Below are positions 22,955 to 31,498 of a stretch of DNA of 64,000 bases, piece by piece. The notes under the pieces are model-generated. The model had not been told where the DNA came from. It was given only the letters and a program-made list of their open reading frames with translations, and ran no database searches. Position numbers and translations under genes: made by a program. Position 1 is the stretch's first letter. Each line of letters begins with the position of its first letter. This DNA comes from Natronomonas moolapensis 8.8.11 (GTDB lineage Archaea > Halobacteriota > Halobacteria > Halobacteriales > Haloarculaceae), in contig NC_020388.1 of assembly GCF_000591055.1 (NCBI RefSeq), forward strand, positions 434,001 through 498,000, read 5' to 3'.

Positions 22955-24205
22955 TCACCGCAGCAACCGGTCGAGTTCCGCTGTGCCGTCGGCCTCGAAG
23001 GACCGCGCAGTGTCGACCGTCCTCACACGCACGGACCGGTCGTAGATATCCTCGGCGATCGCGTGAAACTTCTCCTCGACGAGGCCCCACGTTTCGGGGA
23101 CCGACGGGTGCCCTTCGAATCCGTCCCGGGCCGCTTCGACGACCGATCCGTCCCTGAATTCGACGGTGACACGGGCGGGAATCGCACCCCTGTCGTGTCG
23201 ATCCGTCAGCGCCTCGTCGGGGGCGACCGTGACGGCCTCGACGACCGGTTCGAGGTCGGTTCGGTCCCCGCGGTGGATCGCCAGTTCCCGATCGACGAGC
23301 GCCGCCGCCACCCGTTCGGGATCGACTTCCGGAACCGCGGCGTCGAACGTTTCGACGGTGACGGAATCGATGTCGGCGGGGTCGATCGGTGCCTCGCCCG
23401 CGAGTTCGATTGCCGCCTCGATCGTCGACTGCCCGTATGGGTGGGCGTCGTAGGGAAGCACAGCGGCGTCGCGGACCCGCTCGCACCCGGGATCGAGATC
23501 GAGTTCGAACGAACCGACTCGGTCGTGCCACCCGTTCGGCGCGGCGATCGCGTCGGAGGCCGAGACGCCGCTGTCGGCCAGCGAACACGCATATACAGCC
23601 GAACGGGCCGCGCGTCCGGTGGGCAGCGGATCGTCCGGATCGCCGACCGCAAGCGCTACCCGTCCCGCCGCGATCCCGACCGCGTCGGCGATCGTCCGTG
23701 CGTCGAAGCCCATCGCTCGCCCCGCCCCGGCCGCCGCGGCGACCGCCGTGTGGGTCGCCGGATGGAATCCGTCCAGCGGCGCGTTCCACGCGCACTCGCC
23801 GTGAACCTCGAGGGCGGCCGCGATCCCCGCGAGTGTCGTCTCCCCGGTCGCGTCAGCCGCCTCCGCCGCGGCCACGACTGCCGCGAGCGATCCGCCGACA
23901 GGAGCGAACGTCGGGGCCAGAAACGTCGGCCCGTTCCCGGCGGTGATCGCGACGGCGTTGCCCGCCGCCGCCCGCGGCGGCTGGACGACGTCGGCGGTGC
24001 CCCAGAGCCGGCAGCCGCGGGTGTCCGACGGTCCCGCCGGGAGTAGCCCTTCCCTGATCGCCGCAACGCGGTGGCGGTCGTGGTTCCGAAGCGCCACGCC
24101 GACGGCGTCCAAGAGCCGCCGTTTCGCGGCCTCGCGGACGTCGTCGGGGAGCCGGCCGTACTCGACGGCGGCGGCGAAGCCGGCGAGTTCCTCGCTCGAG
24201 GTCAT
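22955..24205 (-). CDS. MmgE/PrpD-family protein
   Basis: 416 aa. The family contains 2-methylcitrate dehydratase (PrpD), cis-aconitate decarboxylase and many members of unknown substrate. The N-terminal helical domain includes DDVREAAKRRLLDAVGVAL (near 20-38, the family start pattern) and GNAVAITAGNGPTFLAPTFAPVGGSLAAVVAAAEAADATG; HGECAWNAPLDGFHPATHTAVAAAAGAGRAMGFD corresponds to the conserved 'xGFHPTxxxGxxGAAAAAAxLLGLD' block. The C-terminal lid domain is also complete. The chosen ATG (MTSSEELAGF) is four codons inside the longest frame and is preceded by a TATA box at leaderless distance. No prp genes lie near, so the substrate is not known. Confidence 0.85.
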   Translation of the reverse strand: MTSSEELAGFAAAVEYGRLPDDVREAAKRRLLDAVGVALRNHDRHRVAAIREGLLPAGPSDTRGCRLWGTADVVQPPRAAAGNAVAITAGNGPTFLAPTFAPVGGSLAAVVAAAEAADATGETTLAGIAAALEVHGECAWNAPLDGFHPATHTAVAAAAGAGRAMGFDARTIADAVGIAAGRVALAVGDPDDPLPTGRAARSAVYACSLADSGVSASDAIAAPNGWHDRVGSFELDLDPGCERVRDAAVLPYDAHPYGQSTIEAAIELAGEAPIDPADIDSVTVETFDAAVPEVDPERVAAALVDRELAIHRGDRTDLEPVVEAVTVAPDEALTDRHDRGAIPARVTVEFRDGSVVEAARDGFEGHPSVPETWGLVEEKFHAIAEDIYDRSVRVRTVDTARSFEADGTAELDRLLR

Positions 24206-24225
24206 ATCACAGCGCACGACGGGTC

Positions 24226-24234
24226 TATAAAAAA
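24226..24234 (-). promoter_or_regulatory. TATA box of the MmgE/PrpD gene
   Basis: On the minus strand ttttttatag, centred about 25 bp before the ATG at 24205. It implies an independent leaderless transcript rather than read-through from the membrane-protein gene upstream. Confidence 0.7.
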
Positions 24235-24311
24235 GCGTTCCGCGGTCCGACGGCGGTGTTGCCCCGATCCGAACACCACCGAGTGGCCGGGCGGTGTTCC
24301 GCCGGACTCGC

Positions 24312-24605
24312 TCAGGGTCGGGTCGTTGCCCACACCGCGAGCAGGCCCAAGACGACCGCCGGAATCATCGGGAGGACGAGATAGGTGTCCCAAAAAGTCA
24401 ACCCGACGGCCGAGGGCGCACGCGGGTAGAAGTATATGATTCCCGGGACGGCCAGAAAGGCGACGACGACGGCCGCGACGAGGGTCCACCCGCGCCAATC
24501 GAAGGCCCGGTCGAGTTCGTCGGGGTGGATCATCATGGAGTCGCCCCCCGCATCCTCCCCGTCTCGTTCCGGTCGCTCAGCGGCGGGGCCGCGGTCGTCC
24601 GTCAT
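24312..24605 (-). CDS. Small two-span membrane protein, haloarchaeal, unknown function
   Basis: 97 aa. The first 25 residues are charged and disordered (MTDDRGPAAERPERDGEDAGG). Then come PDELDRAFDWRGWTLVAAVVVAFLAVPGIIYFYP (span 1, about 38-57) and AVGLTFWDTYLVLPMIPAVVLGLLAVWATTRP (span 2, about 72-92). The 'FDWRGW' start to span 1 and 'PRAPSAVGLTFWDTYL' between spans look like a conserved, compact family, but I do not recognise a named domain. It lies 43 bp after the alcohol dehydrogenase gene on the same strand and may be co-transcribed with it. Confidence 0.7.
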   Translation of the reverse strand: MTDDRGPAAERPERDGEDAGGDSMMIHPDELDRAFDWRGWTLVAAVVVAFLAVPGIIYFYPRAPSAVGLTFWDTYLVLPMIPAVVLGLLAVWATTRP

Positions 24606-24648
24606 CGCTCCTCGGCCCGTCGGTCGGAGCCGCGCCGCCTGACCTGCA

Positions 24649-25704
24649 TCACTCGTAGTCGTCCGGGTCGTACTTTTCGTCCGGAACGACCACCACGGAG
24701 CCGAACCCTTCGCGGGATTCGAGCATCTCGTGGGCGCGCTGGACCTCGCTCATCGGCAACACCTCACGGATGTGGGGCTCGAACGTACCGTCGAACACCT
24801 TCGTCATCACGTCGTCCATCTCGCCGGGCGTCCCCATCGTCGAACCGAGGATGTCGAGTTGCTTCCAGAACACTTTCGGGATGTTCGTCTCGGGGGAGAC
24901 GCCGGAGGTCGCCCCGCAGGTGACGATGCTGCCGCCGTTGGCGGCCGCGCTGAGGGAGTTGTCCCACGTCGCCTCACCGACGTGGTCGACGACGACGTCG
25001 ACGCCGCGACCGTCGGTCAGGTCCTTGATCGCCTCGTCGAAGTCCTCCTCCTCGTAGTCGATGAGGTGATCCGCCCCGCACTCGCGGGCGAGATCGAGTT
25101 TGGCCTCCGAGGAGGCTGTCGCGAACACTTCACACCCCTCGTTGGCCGCGATCTGGACGCAGGCGTGACCGACGCCGCCGGAGGCACCTAGCACCAAGAC
25201 GCTGTCCGACTGGTCGATATCGACGCGCGTCCGCAGCATTCGCCACGAGGTCTGAAACACCAACGGCGCGGAGGCGGCCGTCGCGAAGTCGATCCCTTCC
25301 GGAAGCTCGAGGAGGTTCTGCTCGGGGACGGCGGCGAACTCGCTGTGGACGCCCCGGACGTGTTCGCCGATCATCTTGTAGTCGACGCACATCGACTGCT
25401 CGCCCTTCCGGCAGAACTCACACTCGCCGCAGTAGAGCCCCGGATCGACGACGACGCGGTCGCCCGCCTCGAATCGGGTGACGCGCTCGCCGACCTTGCT
25501 GACGACCCCCGCGCCGTCGCTACCCGGGATGTGCGGCATCTCCTCGGGGCTCGGCATCCCCTTGCGGGTCCAGACGTCGAGGTGGTTCAGCCCGCCGGCC
25601 TCGATCTCGACGAGGACCTCCTCTGGGCCGATCTCCGGATCCGGGAAATCGCCGTACTCGAGGACGTCCGCCGGTCCGTGCTCTTCGTAGTAGATCGCCT
25701 GCAT
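24649..25704 (-). CDS. Zinc-dependent alcohol dehydrogenase / quinone oxidoreductase-type MDR protein
   Basis: 351 aa medium-chain dehydrogenase/reductase. The GroES-like N-terminal domain has GLNHLDVWTRKGM, the GHE-equivalent PGSDGAG, and a four-cysteine structural zinc loop YCGECEFCRKGEQSMC (Cys at about 98, 101, 104 and 112). The Rossmann domain contains VLVLGASGGVGHACVQIA (about 175-190), which binds NAD(P). The structural zinc site suggests a true zinc alcohol dehydrogenase, while PADVLEYGDFPDP at the N-terminus is typical of quinone oxidoreductase-like members. The substrate cannot be told. The start (MQAIYYEEHGPA) is the family N-terminus; the longer upstream frame has no homology-like features. 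It is divergent from moaB. Confidence 0.9.
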   Translation of the reverse strand: MQAIYYEEHGPADVLEYGDFPDPEIGPEEVLVEIEAGGLNHLDVWTRKGMPSPEEMPHIPGSDGAGVVSKVGERVTRFEAGDRVVVDPGLYCGECEFCRKGEQSMCVDYKMIGEHVRGVHSEFAAVPEQNLLELPEGIDFATAASAPLVFQTSWRMLRTRVDIDQSDSVLVLGASGGVGHACVQIAANEGCEVFATASSEAKLDLARECGADHLIDYEEEDFDEAIKDLTDGRGVDVVVDHVGEATWDNSLSAAANGGSIVTCGATSGVSPETNIPKVFWKQLDILGSTMGTPGEMDDVMTKVFDGTFEPHIREVLPMSEVQRAHEMLESREGFGSVVVVPDEKYDPDDYE

Positions 25705-25812
25705 GGCCGGTAGTGTGTTCCGGGGGTGCAAAACTCTAGCGGAGTCCGAGACGCCGGCTCCGACCCAGTCGCGAACCGGCCCTTTTTGCGTTTCATCGTC
25801 GTTTGTGTTCGT

Positions 25813-26535
25813 ATGGACGAACCGGAACCCACGCACGGGGCGGGCGACGAGCGACACGCGGCCGACGGCGGGAACGCCGGCGACCGTCCTCACGACCGCC
25901 ACGATCAGGAGCATACCCACGACCGCGATCACGACCACGGGCCGGACGGCCACGACCACGGCCACCACCGACACGATTTCGAGGAACTCGGGTTCGGCGT
26001 CGTGACCGTCTCCTCGAGCCGCGGCATCGACGAGGACACCTCGGGGAACGCGATCGCCGGGCTCGTCGGCGAGGCCGGTCACGCGGTGTCGACCCGGGAG
26101 GTCGTCAACGACGACTTCGACACCATCCAGGACACCGTCGACAGGCTGGCCAAACGGAGCGATACGGACTGCGTCCTCACGACCGGCGGCACCGGCGTCA
26201 CTCCTGACGACGTGACTATCGAGGCAGTCGAACCACTCTTCGACAAGCGGCTCCCCGGCTTCGGGGAACTGTTCCGGACCCTCTCGCGCGAGGAGATCGG
26301 AACGAAGGTCGTCGGGACGCGCGCTACCGCAGGGATCGCTGACGGCGCGCCGGTGTTCTGTCTGCCGGGCAGCGAGAACGCCGTCCGGCTCGGAACTGAG
26401 GCTATTGTCCTCGAGGAAGCGCCGCATTTGGCCGGGCTCGCGCGACGCGAGGAGCCCGAGGCGGAGGGTGGAGCCGAAGAAGCGGTCGATCCCGAAGAAG
26501 CGGTCGAGGACGACGCCGGCACCGACGAGATGTAG
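25813..26535 (+). CDS. moaB: MoaB/MogA-family molybdopterin protein with His-rich N-terminus
   Basis: 240 aa. The domain from about 58 to 205 matches MoaB/MogA, which binds molybdopterin and catalyses its adenylylation in molybdenum or tungsten cofactor synthesis. Motifs are [30 protein letters not shown] (SxxRxxxxDxSG), [20 protein letters not shown] (TTGGTG) and [13 protein letters not shown] (LPGxxxAV). The first 55 residues are unusual, with about fifteen His in HD/HDH repeats (for example [16 protein letters not shown]), likely to bind divalent metal. The C-terminal 30 residues are acidic. The ATG at 25813 is chosen because an earlier Met (25726) overlaps the divergent promoter region. 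It faces the alcohol dehydrogenase gene across about 108 bp. Confidence 0.88.
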   Translation: MDEPEPTHGAGDERHAADGGNAGDRPHDRHDQEHTHDRDHDHGPDGHDHGHHRHDFEELGFGVVTVSSSRGIDEDTSGNAIAGLVGEAGHAVSTREVVNDDFDTIQDTVDRLAKRSDTDCVLTTGGTGVTPDDVTIEAVEPLFDKRLPGFGELFRTLSREEIGTKVVGTRATAGIADGAPVFCLPGSENAVRLGTEAIVLEEAPHLAGLARREEPEAEGGAEEAVDPEEAVEDDAGTDEM

Positions 26536-26556
26536 AGACGGGTCGAACCGCCCCGA

Positions 26557-26871
26557 CTACGGCAGCGGACAGAGACTCGCGGTCAGGAGCGCCCGCCCGT
26601 CGCCGTCGTTCTCGGCGCCGTGTTCGACGCCGCGGGGGTTGTGGACGACGGCCGGCGCCTCGACCGCCTCCGTTTCCTCGCCCTGCGTCACCGTGACCGC
26701 ACCCTCGAGTAGGTGGAAGACGTTCTCGCAGTCGTCGTGGACGTGGGGGTCGAAGGCGCCGCCGGGACCGAGCGCGAACAGTTTCACCAGCACGTCGTCG
26801 GAGACGACGAGCTCGGCCGTCTCGACGGACCCGGCCGCCGGATCGAGTTCGGGGAGTTCGTTCAGTGTCAT
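26557..26871 (-). CDS. Single-domain cupin protein
   Basis: 104 aa cupin. Motif 1 is [21 protein letters not shown] (residues about 42-62), giving His44, His/Asp and Glu as likely metal ligands, and motif 2 is HNPRGVEHG (His about 78 and 84). The order [13 protein letters not shown]...E...G is standard. Such small cupins include isomerases, dioxygenases and sugar- or stress-binding proteins, and sequence alone does not choose. The gene is convergent with moaB (21 bp apart) and lies 38 bp downstream of the next membrane-protein gene, so it might be the second gene of that transcript. Confidence 0.8.
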   Translation of the reverse strand: MTLNELPELDPAAGSVETAELVVSDDVLVKLFALGPGGAFDPHVHDDCENVFHLLEGAVTVTQGEETEAVEAPAVVHNPRGVEHGAENDGDGRALLTASLCPLP

Positions 26872-26909
26872 ACGGGCTTCTCGTCGGCCAGCCAGTTAAG
26901 CGTTGAGCG

Positions 26910-27419
26910 CTAGAACCGGACGACGGCGTCGACGATGCCGGCAGTCTGGGCGACTCCGACAACCGCGATGCCGACGATTTGCACCGTCGTGCTTCCCGCG
27001 ACCGTGCCGTAGGCGTACAGCCCCGCGCCGACCGGACACCCGGCGGTGGCGGCCGCATAGACCCACGCCCCAGCCGGGAGTTCGCGGGCGGTGTAGCCGA
27101 ACCCCGCGGCCGGAAGTAGCATCCACCCGCCGAGCGCGAGCGCGAACAGCGCTGCGGGGGCGTCCGGACGGGCAAACCCCACGAGGCCGACGACGGCGAA
27201 CGGCGTCCCGGCGACGATGACGGTCCGCCAGGCCCGGAGCACGCCCGACGCCATATCGCCCCAAGAGGCGGCCGCAAACGCGACGAGCAACACACTCATA
27301 ACCGCGTGCATCACGAACACCGGATGCGTCGTGACGACACCGAGGTGGGCGGCGGCAACGAGCGCCCACGCCGAGGGAATCAACAGCGCGGGGCCCGTCT
27401 CCCGGACGCGTCGAAACAT
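26910..27419 (-). CDS. Multi-span membrane protein, unknown function
   Basis: 169 aa, five to six predicted spans: ALLIPSAWALVAAAHLG, VMHAVMSVLLVAFAAASWG, TVIVAGTPFAVVGLVGFA, ALFALALGGWMLLPAAGFGY, GAWVYAAATAGCPVGAGLYAYG and TTVQIVGIAVVGVAQTAGIVDAV. I do not recognise the family. The first and second spans carry 'HLGVVTTHPVFVMHAVM', with three His that could bind haem or metal, a loose resemblance to small haem-copper-associated or DUF membrane proteins. The internal ATG (MFRRVRETG) is preferred over the longest start because the latter's first 32 residues are basic and non-haloarchaeal. Divergent from cspA. Confidence 0.65.
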   Translation of the reverse strand: MFRRVRETGPALLIPSAWALVAAAHLGVVTTHPVFVMHAVMSVLLVAFAAASWGDMASGVLRAWRTVIVAGTPFAVVGLVGFARPDAPAALFALALGGWMLLPAAGFGYTARELPAGAWVYAAATAGCPVGAGLYAYGTVAGSTTVQIVGIAVVGVAQTAGIVDAVVRF

Positions 27420-27562
27420 ACGAGACGTCCCGACCGGGAGGATAATAGCTGTACCCCTCCGGTATGGCCGTCCGATCCGCGACCGCTGTTCGGTCTGGGG
27501 CCGGCGCGTACTCACCCGGACGGCGACGCGGCCCGGCTGTTACTGTACGCGGCCCGGAAGCC

Positions 27563-27569
27563 TTATATA
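27563..27569 (+). promoter_or_regulatory. TATA box of cspA
   Basis: Sequence ttatata, about 27 bp before the ATG at 27593. The spacing predicts a leaderless mRNA and excludes the earlier in-frame Met at 27464. Confidence 0.75.
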
Positions 27570-27592
27570 TGTGGCTGCTCTCAGAACAGTTG

Positions 27593-27787
27593 ATGGCAAC
27601 CGGAACGGTTGATTTCTTCAACGACACGGGCGGTTACGGCTTTATTGACACTGAGGACGCGGACGAGGACGTCTTCTTCCACATGGAGGATGTCGGCGGC
27701 CCGGACCTCGAGGAAGGACAGGAAGTCGAGTTCGACATCGAGGAGGCCGACAAAGGCCCCCGCGCGACGAACCTGACGCGCCTGTAA
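27593..27787 (+). CDS. cspA: Cold-shock domain protein
   Basis: 64 aa single OB-fold protein that binds single-stranded RNA/DNA. It begins MATGTVDFFNDTGGYGFID and has the RNP1-like GYGFID (14-19) and RNP2-like DVFFHM (27-32), then a short acidic C-terminal half, EGQEVEFDIEEADKGPRATNLTRL. Compared with bacterial CspA it is about the same length but carries far more Asp and Glu, as expected for a halophile. It has its own TATA box at leaderless distance and is convergent with the carbonic anhydrase gene. Confidence 0.95.
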   Translation: MATGTVDFFNDTGGYGFIDTEDADEDVFFHMEDVGGPDLEEGQEVEFDIEEADKGPRATNLTRL

Positions 27788-27952
27788 ACGCCGACCCCAC
27801 GCATCGCTTTCGACTAATTTATCCTTCGCCCGGAGCGGCAGCACTACTGGGCCGATACCCGTCGCACGTACACGATCGACGAGCCCTCAAAAAGCCCAGA
27901 GGCCTCAGCGCAACGGCCGTGTGACCCGCCGGAACAGCCGACGTCGTTCGGC

Positions 27953-28648
27953 TCACTCCAGCAGCCGCCGGACGCGGTCCTCGAAGCGTTCCGGGACGGC
28001 GGCCCGAAGCGCTTCGGGAGCGGTCTCGCCGTCGCGGTTGAGGAGATAACACCGGCCGCGCGACTCGCCGTAGACGCCCTGGAAATCGTAGACGAAGCCG
28101 AGAACGCTCGTCGAGTCGGGGACGGAATCGTCCTCCCGGAGGAACTCCACTTGACGGTCGACGTTGTACTCGACGAGCTGGTCGACGAGTCTGGCATCGG
28201 CCTCCGGGTCGACCCGGTCGTCGGCCAGCCCCGACTCGACGACCGGCAACAGCGACCGGACGCGCACCTCGACTCCGGCCGGCAACGGCTTCGGATCGTC
28301 CGATCGGGTTCGTCTTAGTGCAGCGGTGACGGCCCCACATCCCGTGTGGCCGACGACAACGGCGACGTCAGTGTCGGTGAACCGAAGCGGGTAGAGGACG
28401 TCGCCGCTGACGACGTGGGTGTCCCCGACGCACTCGCGGACCTGATTACCGATGTTGCCGGCGGTAAAGAGCCATCCCGGCTCCTCGACGTCCCACATTC
28501 CCTCCTGAGGAACCCGCGAGTCCGAACAGCACACGGAGACCACGGCAGGGCGCTGTTCGGACTGAACGGTGTCGAAGTGCGTCTTCGACAGCGATTCGAC
28601 GTGGCGCGTATTGCCTTCGAGGAGGTCGACGAGCGTCGTGTCCGGCAT
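27953..28648 (-). CDS. Beta-class carbonic anhydrase
   Basis: 231 aa zinc enzyme that interconverts CO2 and bicarbonate in the cytosol. Zinc ligands and the catalytic dyad are visible: CSDSR at 41-45 (Cys41, Asp43, Arg45) and HTGCG at 101-105 (His101, Cys104). PGWLFTAGNIGNQV (57-70) is the conserved 'NAGN' region. The C-terminal part has a charged insertion before VLGFVYDFQGVYGESRGRCYLLN. Met10 of the longest frame is used as the start (MPDTTLVDLLEGNTRHVE), matching the family N-terminus. It is monocistronic and convergent with cspA. Confidence 0.93.
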   Translation of the reverse strand: MPDTTLVDLLEGNTRHVESLSKTHFDTVQSEQRPAVVSVCCSDSRVPQEGMWDVEEPGWLFTAGNIGNQVRECVGDTHVVSGDVLYPLRFTDTDVAVVVGHTGCGAVTAALRRTRSDDPKPLPAGVEVRVRSLLPVVESGLADDRVDPEADARLVDQLVEYNVDRQVEFLREDDSVPDSTSVLGFVYDFQGVYGESRGRCYLLNRDGETAPEALRAAVPERFEDRVRRLLE

Positions 28649-28759
28649 AGTCATCACTCCCTGCGTTCCAGACAAAAATGTGGGCGTTCGGTCCAGGGAC
28701 GGAGTGTGGACGGCGGTGCGACTCGAAGTGTCGTCCCGGCCGGGACGACGGGTACATCC

Positions 28760-28921
28760 CTACTGGTGTTCTAACTCCAGTTCGGCCCCCTCGTAGAGCT
28801 CCTCGAAGTCGAGGTCGCGGTCGCGCGCTTCGAGCGCCTGCTCGATCTCGTATCGGCGGCGCTGTTCCCGCTTCGTCCGTCCTTTCCGTTCGCGACCTCG
28901 CTTCGTGTCGGGCATATCCAT
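28760..28921 (-). CDS. Small charged haloarchaeal protein, unknown function
   Basis: 53 aa: a basic N-terminal third (PDTKRGRERKGRTKREQRRRY) followed by an acidic helix (EIEQALEARDRDLDFEELYEGAELELEHQ). The bipolar charge and helical propensity suggest an RNA- or ribosome-associated small protein, but I do not recognise it. The ATG at 28921 lies about 28 bp after a TATA-like ttatatt (near 28950, minus strand), so the message is probably leaderless. A second ATG two codons later is also possible. Adjacent genes are on the same strand but more than 100 bp away. Confidence 0.65.
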   Translation of the reverse strand: MDMPDTKRGRERKGRTKREQRRRYEIEQALEARDRDLDFEELYEGAELELEHQ

Positions 28922-29040
28922 GACAACGTATGTCGTGGTACAATATAACATTATCGGCCGTAACGAGGGCTGATTTCACGCGATCGCCAGCGCCCGGTTG
29001 CGCGCCATCCCGGGCCGCGACGCTCCCGGCGCGAGCGGGG

Positions 29041-29994
29041 CTACCGGGCGGGTGGCTCGCCGGGGAGTTCCTCGCGGTCGTGGGGGGCCTCGAACTCCGG
29101 GTCGGGTCCCGCCGGCACGATCCGTTTGGGGCTCACGTCGGGGTGGGTCGTGTAGTAGTGTTCCTTGATGTGGTCCATCTCCGTCGTCTCGCCGAATCCG
29201 GGGGTCGTATAGAGGTCCCGGAGATACGGCCAGAGGGTGTCGTACTCCCGGATGAGCTTGTGGTTGCACATAAAATGCGTGTGATACACCTCGTCGAATC
29301 TGACCAGCGTGGTGTACATCGCGATGTCGGCCTCGGTGAGCCGGTCGCCGACGAGGTACCGCTGGTCGGCGAGGACCGAGTCCCAGTATTCGAGCTCCTC
29401 GAAGAGCTCCGTCACGGCCTCGTCGTAGGCCGACTGGGTGTCCGCGAAGCCGGTCCGGTAGACGCCGTTGTTGATCGGCTCGTAGATCCGATCGAGCGCG
29501 TCGTCGATGTCCCCGCGCAGCGGCTCTGGCGCGAGATCGATCCCGTTGCCCAACTCGGCGAAGCCCGTCGTGAGGTTCCGCATGATCTCTCGGGACTCGT
29601 TGTTGACGATCGTCTCCTCCTCGGTGTCCCAAAGCACCGGCACCGTCACCCGCCCGGTGTAGTTCGGGTCGGCCTCGACGTACGCCTCTCGCAGGTAGTC
29701 GAACCCGTTGACCGTGTCCGTCGTACAGCCCTCCCGCTCGGGGGTGAACTGCCAGCCGTCCTCGGCGCGGAACGGGTCGACGACGTCGACCGAGACGACG
29801 TCCTCCAGGCCGAGCAGCTTCCGGGTGATTAGCGTCCGGTGGGCCCACGGACAGGCGTAACTCACGTAGAGGTGATACCGACCCGTCTCGGGAGCGGCCC
29901 GGTCCCGGAACGTCGTCACCTGCCGCTCGAAGGCCCCCTCCTCGTTGGTGGCCTCGTACTCGGTCACCCACTCGCCGTCGATGAACTGGTGCAT
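29041..29994 (-). CDS. Glutathione S-transferase-like protein, glutathionyl-hydroquinone reductase type
   Basis: 317 aa, Xi-class GST (YqjG/ECM4) family. The thioredoxin-like half contains YHLYVSYACPWAHRTLITRKLLGLEDVVSVDVVDP, with the family CPWAHR motif (catalytic Cys near residue 48), then TVPVLWDTEEETIVNNESREIMR (ESxEI/IxxNES element). The all-helical half includes YEPINNGVYRTGFADTQSAYDEAV and LVGDRLTEADIAMYTTLVRFDEVYHTHFMCN, also strongly conserved. Bacterial members reduce glutathionyl-hydroquinones; haloarchaea mostly use gamma-glutamylcysteine instead of glutathione, so the thiol here is uncertain. The start MHQFIDGEW is the family N-terminus. Confidence 0.88.
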   Translation of the reverse strand: MHQFIDGEWVTEYEATNEEGAFERQVTTFRDRAAPETGRYHLYVSYACPWAHRTLITRKLLGLEDVVSVDVVDPFRAEDGWQFTPEREGCTTDTVNGFDYLREAYVEADPNYTGRVTVPVLWDTEEETIVNNESREIMRNLTTGFAELGNGIDLAPEPLRGDIDDALDRIYEPINNGVYRTGFADTQSAYDEAVTELFEELEYWDSVLADQRYLVGDRLTEADIAMYTTLVRFDEVYHTHFMCNHKLIREYDTLWPYLRDLYTTPGFGETTEMDHIKEHYYTTHPDVSPKRIVPAGPDPEFEAPHDREELPGEPPAR

Positions 29995-30115
29995 ACGCCG
30001 GTTACTCCTTCGAGACGGATAGCCTTCGGGGCGGATACGGCCGCTTGCCGCGACCCACGCACGCGCGTCGTGAGGACGCGGCAGGGCTATCGCGAGGGAC
30101 GGCGAACCGTGGCGC

Positions 30116-31498
30116 TCACCGCTCCGCCGGCCATTCCCGGGCCGCCCGCACCTCCGGATCGTGCCGGATGCAAGCCGATTCGTGGCCGCCGCCGTGGTCG
30201 ACCGATTCGGGATGTCGCTGCTCGCAGGGCGTCCGAACGGTCGAGCGGAGGCGCTCGACCGCACGCGCGTCTTCGCCGTCGAGGACGGCCCCGATCGCCG
30301 CCGCGAGGTCCTCCTCGACGGCCGGATCGGCCACCGTCCCCGGGAGGTCGAACGCCGCCCGAAGGCGCTCTGCGGCGGTCGACCCGCCTTCGTCGGCCCC
30401 GTCGAGTCCGTCGGCCCCCTCGACCTGCTCGGCCCCCTCGACCCCCGTCCGAGCGCGCTCCTCGATCGCCTCGACGTCGATCTCGCCCGCCTCGATCGCG
30501 AGACGGAACTCGAGCAGCCGCCGCCAACTCGCCCGGCTCACGTCGAGGTCGGGCGGCTGGACGACCGCGTGACATCGGGTGTGAAACCGACAGCCGTCGG
30601 GCGGATCAACTGGATCGGGAACGCTGCCGGTCAGTTCGATCCCGCGGTTCGTCGTCCGGGGATCGGGTGTCGGGATCGCGGAGACGAGCGCCTCGGTGTA
30701 AGGGTGTTTGGGGGTCTCGAACACCGACTCGGTCGGGCCGACCTCGACGATTTCGCCGAGATACATCACCGCGACCCGGTCACAGATCTCCTTGACGACG
30801 GACATATCGTGGCTGATAAAAAGCAGCGAGAGCCCGAACTCGGTTTGGACCCGATCGAGCAGGCCGAGGATATCGGCCTGGACCGACATATCGAGCGCCG
30901 ACACCGGTTCGTCCGCCACGATCAACTCCGGATTCAACACGAGTGCCCGCGCCAACGCGAGGCGCTGTTTTTGCCCGCCGGAGAACTCGTGGGGGTAGCG
31001 CCCGTAGTCGGCCGCCGCCAGGCCCACCCGTCCGAGGAGGTCCTCGACGACCGCTCGGCGCCGCCGCCCGTCGTCGAGGCCGTGTACCGACAGGGGTTCC
31101 GCGATCGAGTCGCCGACGGACATCCGGGGGTCGAAACTCGAGGCGGGGTCCTGGAAGATCATCCCCACCTCGCGGCGGAACGTCTTCATCTCCGTTCTGT
31201 GGAAGCGGGTCACGTCGTTGGGGTGGGTCCCGTCGTCGTTTCGGCTCCGGCCCCCCCGGCTGCCACCGTGGAACAGCACCTCTCCGTCGGTCGGCTCCTC
31301 GAGGCGGACGATCGATTTCGCGGCGGTCGATTTCCCACACCCGGACTCGCCGACGAGGCCGAGCGTCTCCCCACGGGCGATATCGAAGCTGATCCCGTCG
31401 ACGGCCCGGACCGCGCCACTCGGGTCCGATCGGAGGCCGCCGCCGGGGTAGTGCTTTTTTAACCCTTGGACCGAAAGCAGCGGCTCCGATTCAGTCAT
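30116..31498 (-). CDS. Peptide/oligopeptide ABC transporter ATPase (DppF/OppF type)
   Basis: 460 aa cytosolic ATPase powering uptake with the adjacent permeases. Walker A is GESGCGKST (50-58), Q-loop MIFQDPASSFDPRMSVG, signature SGGQKQRLALARAL, Walker B LIVADEPVSALDMSVQ, and H-loop FISHDMS. The oligopeptide-type C-terminal region follows (TEALVSAIPTPDPR; GCRFHTRC), but about 90 acidic helical residues lie between the first and second cysteine pairs of the usual four-Cys motif (CRFHTRC ... C-EQRHPES ... SACIRHDP). The tail makes the protein about 110 aa longer than bacterial DppF. The start overlaps the end of the upstream ATPase by 8 bp. Confidence 0.92.
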   Translation of the reverse strand: MTESEPLLSVQGLKKHYPGGGLRSDPSGAVRAVDGISFDIARGETLGLVGESGCGKSTAAKSIVRLEEPTDGEVLFHGGSRGGRSRNDDGTHPNDVTRFHRTEMKTFRREVGMIFQDPASSFDPRMSVGDSIAEPLSVHGLDDGRRRRAVVEDLLGRVGLAAADYGRYPHEFSGGQKQRLALARALVLNPELIVADEPVSALDMSVQADILGLLDRVQTEFGLSLLFISHDMSVVKEICDRVAVMYLGEIVEVGPTESVFETPKHPYTEALVSAIPTPDPRTTNRGIELTGSVPDPVDPPDGCRFHTRCHAVVQPPDLDVSRASWRRLLEFRLAIEAGEIDVEAIEERARTGVEGAEQVEGADGLDGADEGGSTAAERLRAAFDLPGTVADPAVEEDLAAAIGAVLDGEDARAVERLRSTVRTPCEQRHPESVDHGGGHESACIRHDPEVRAAREWPAER

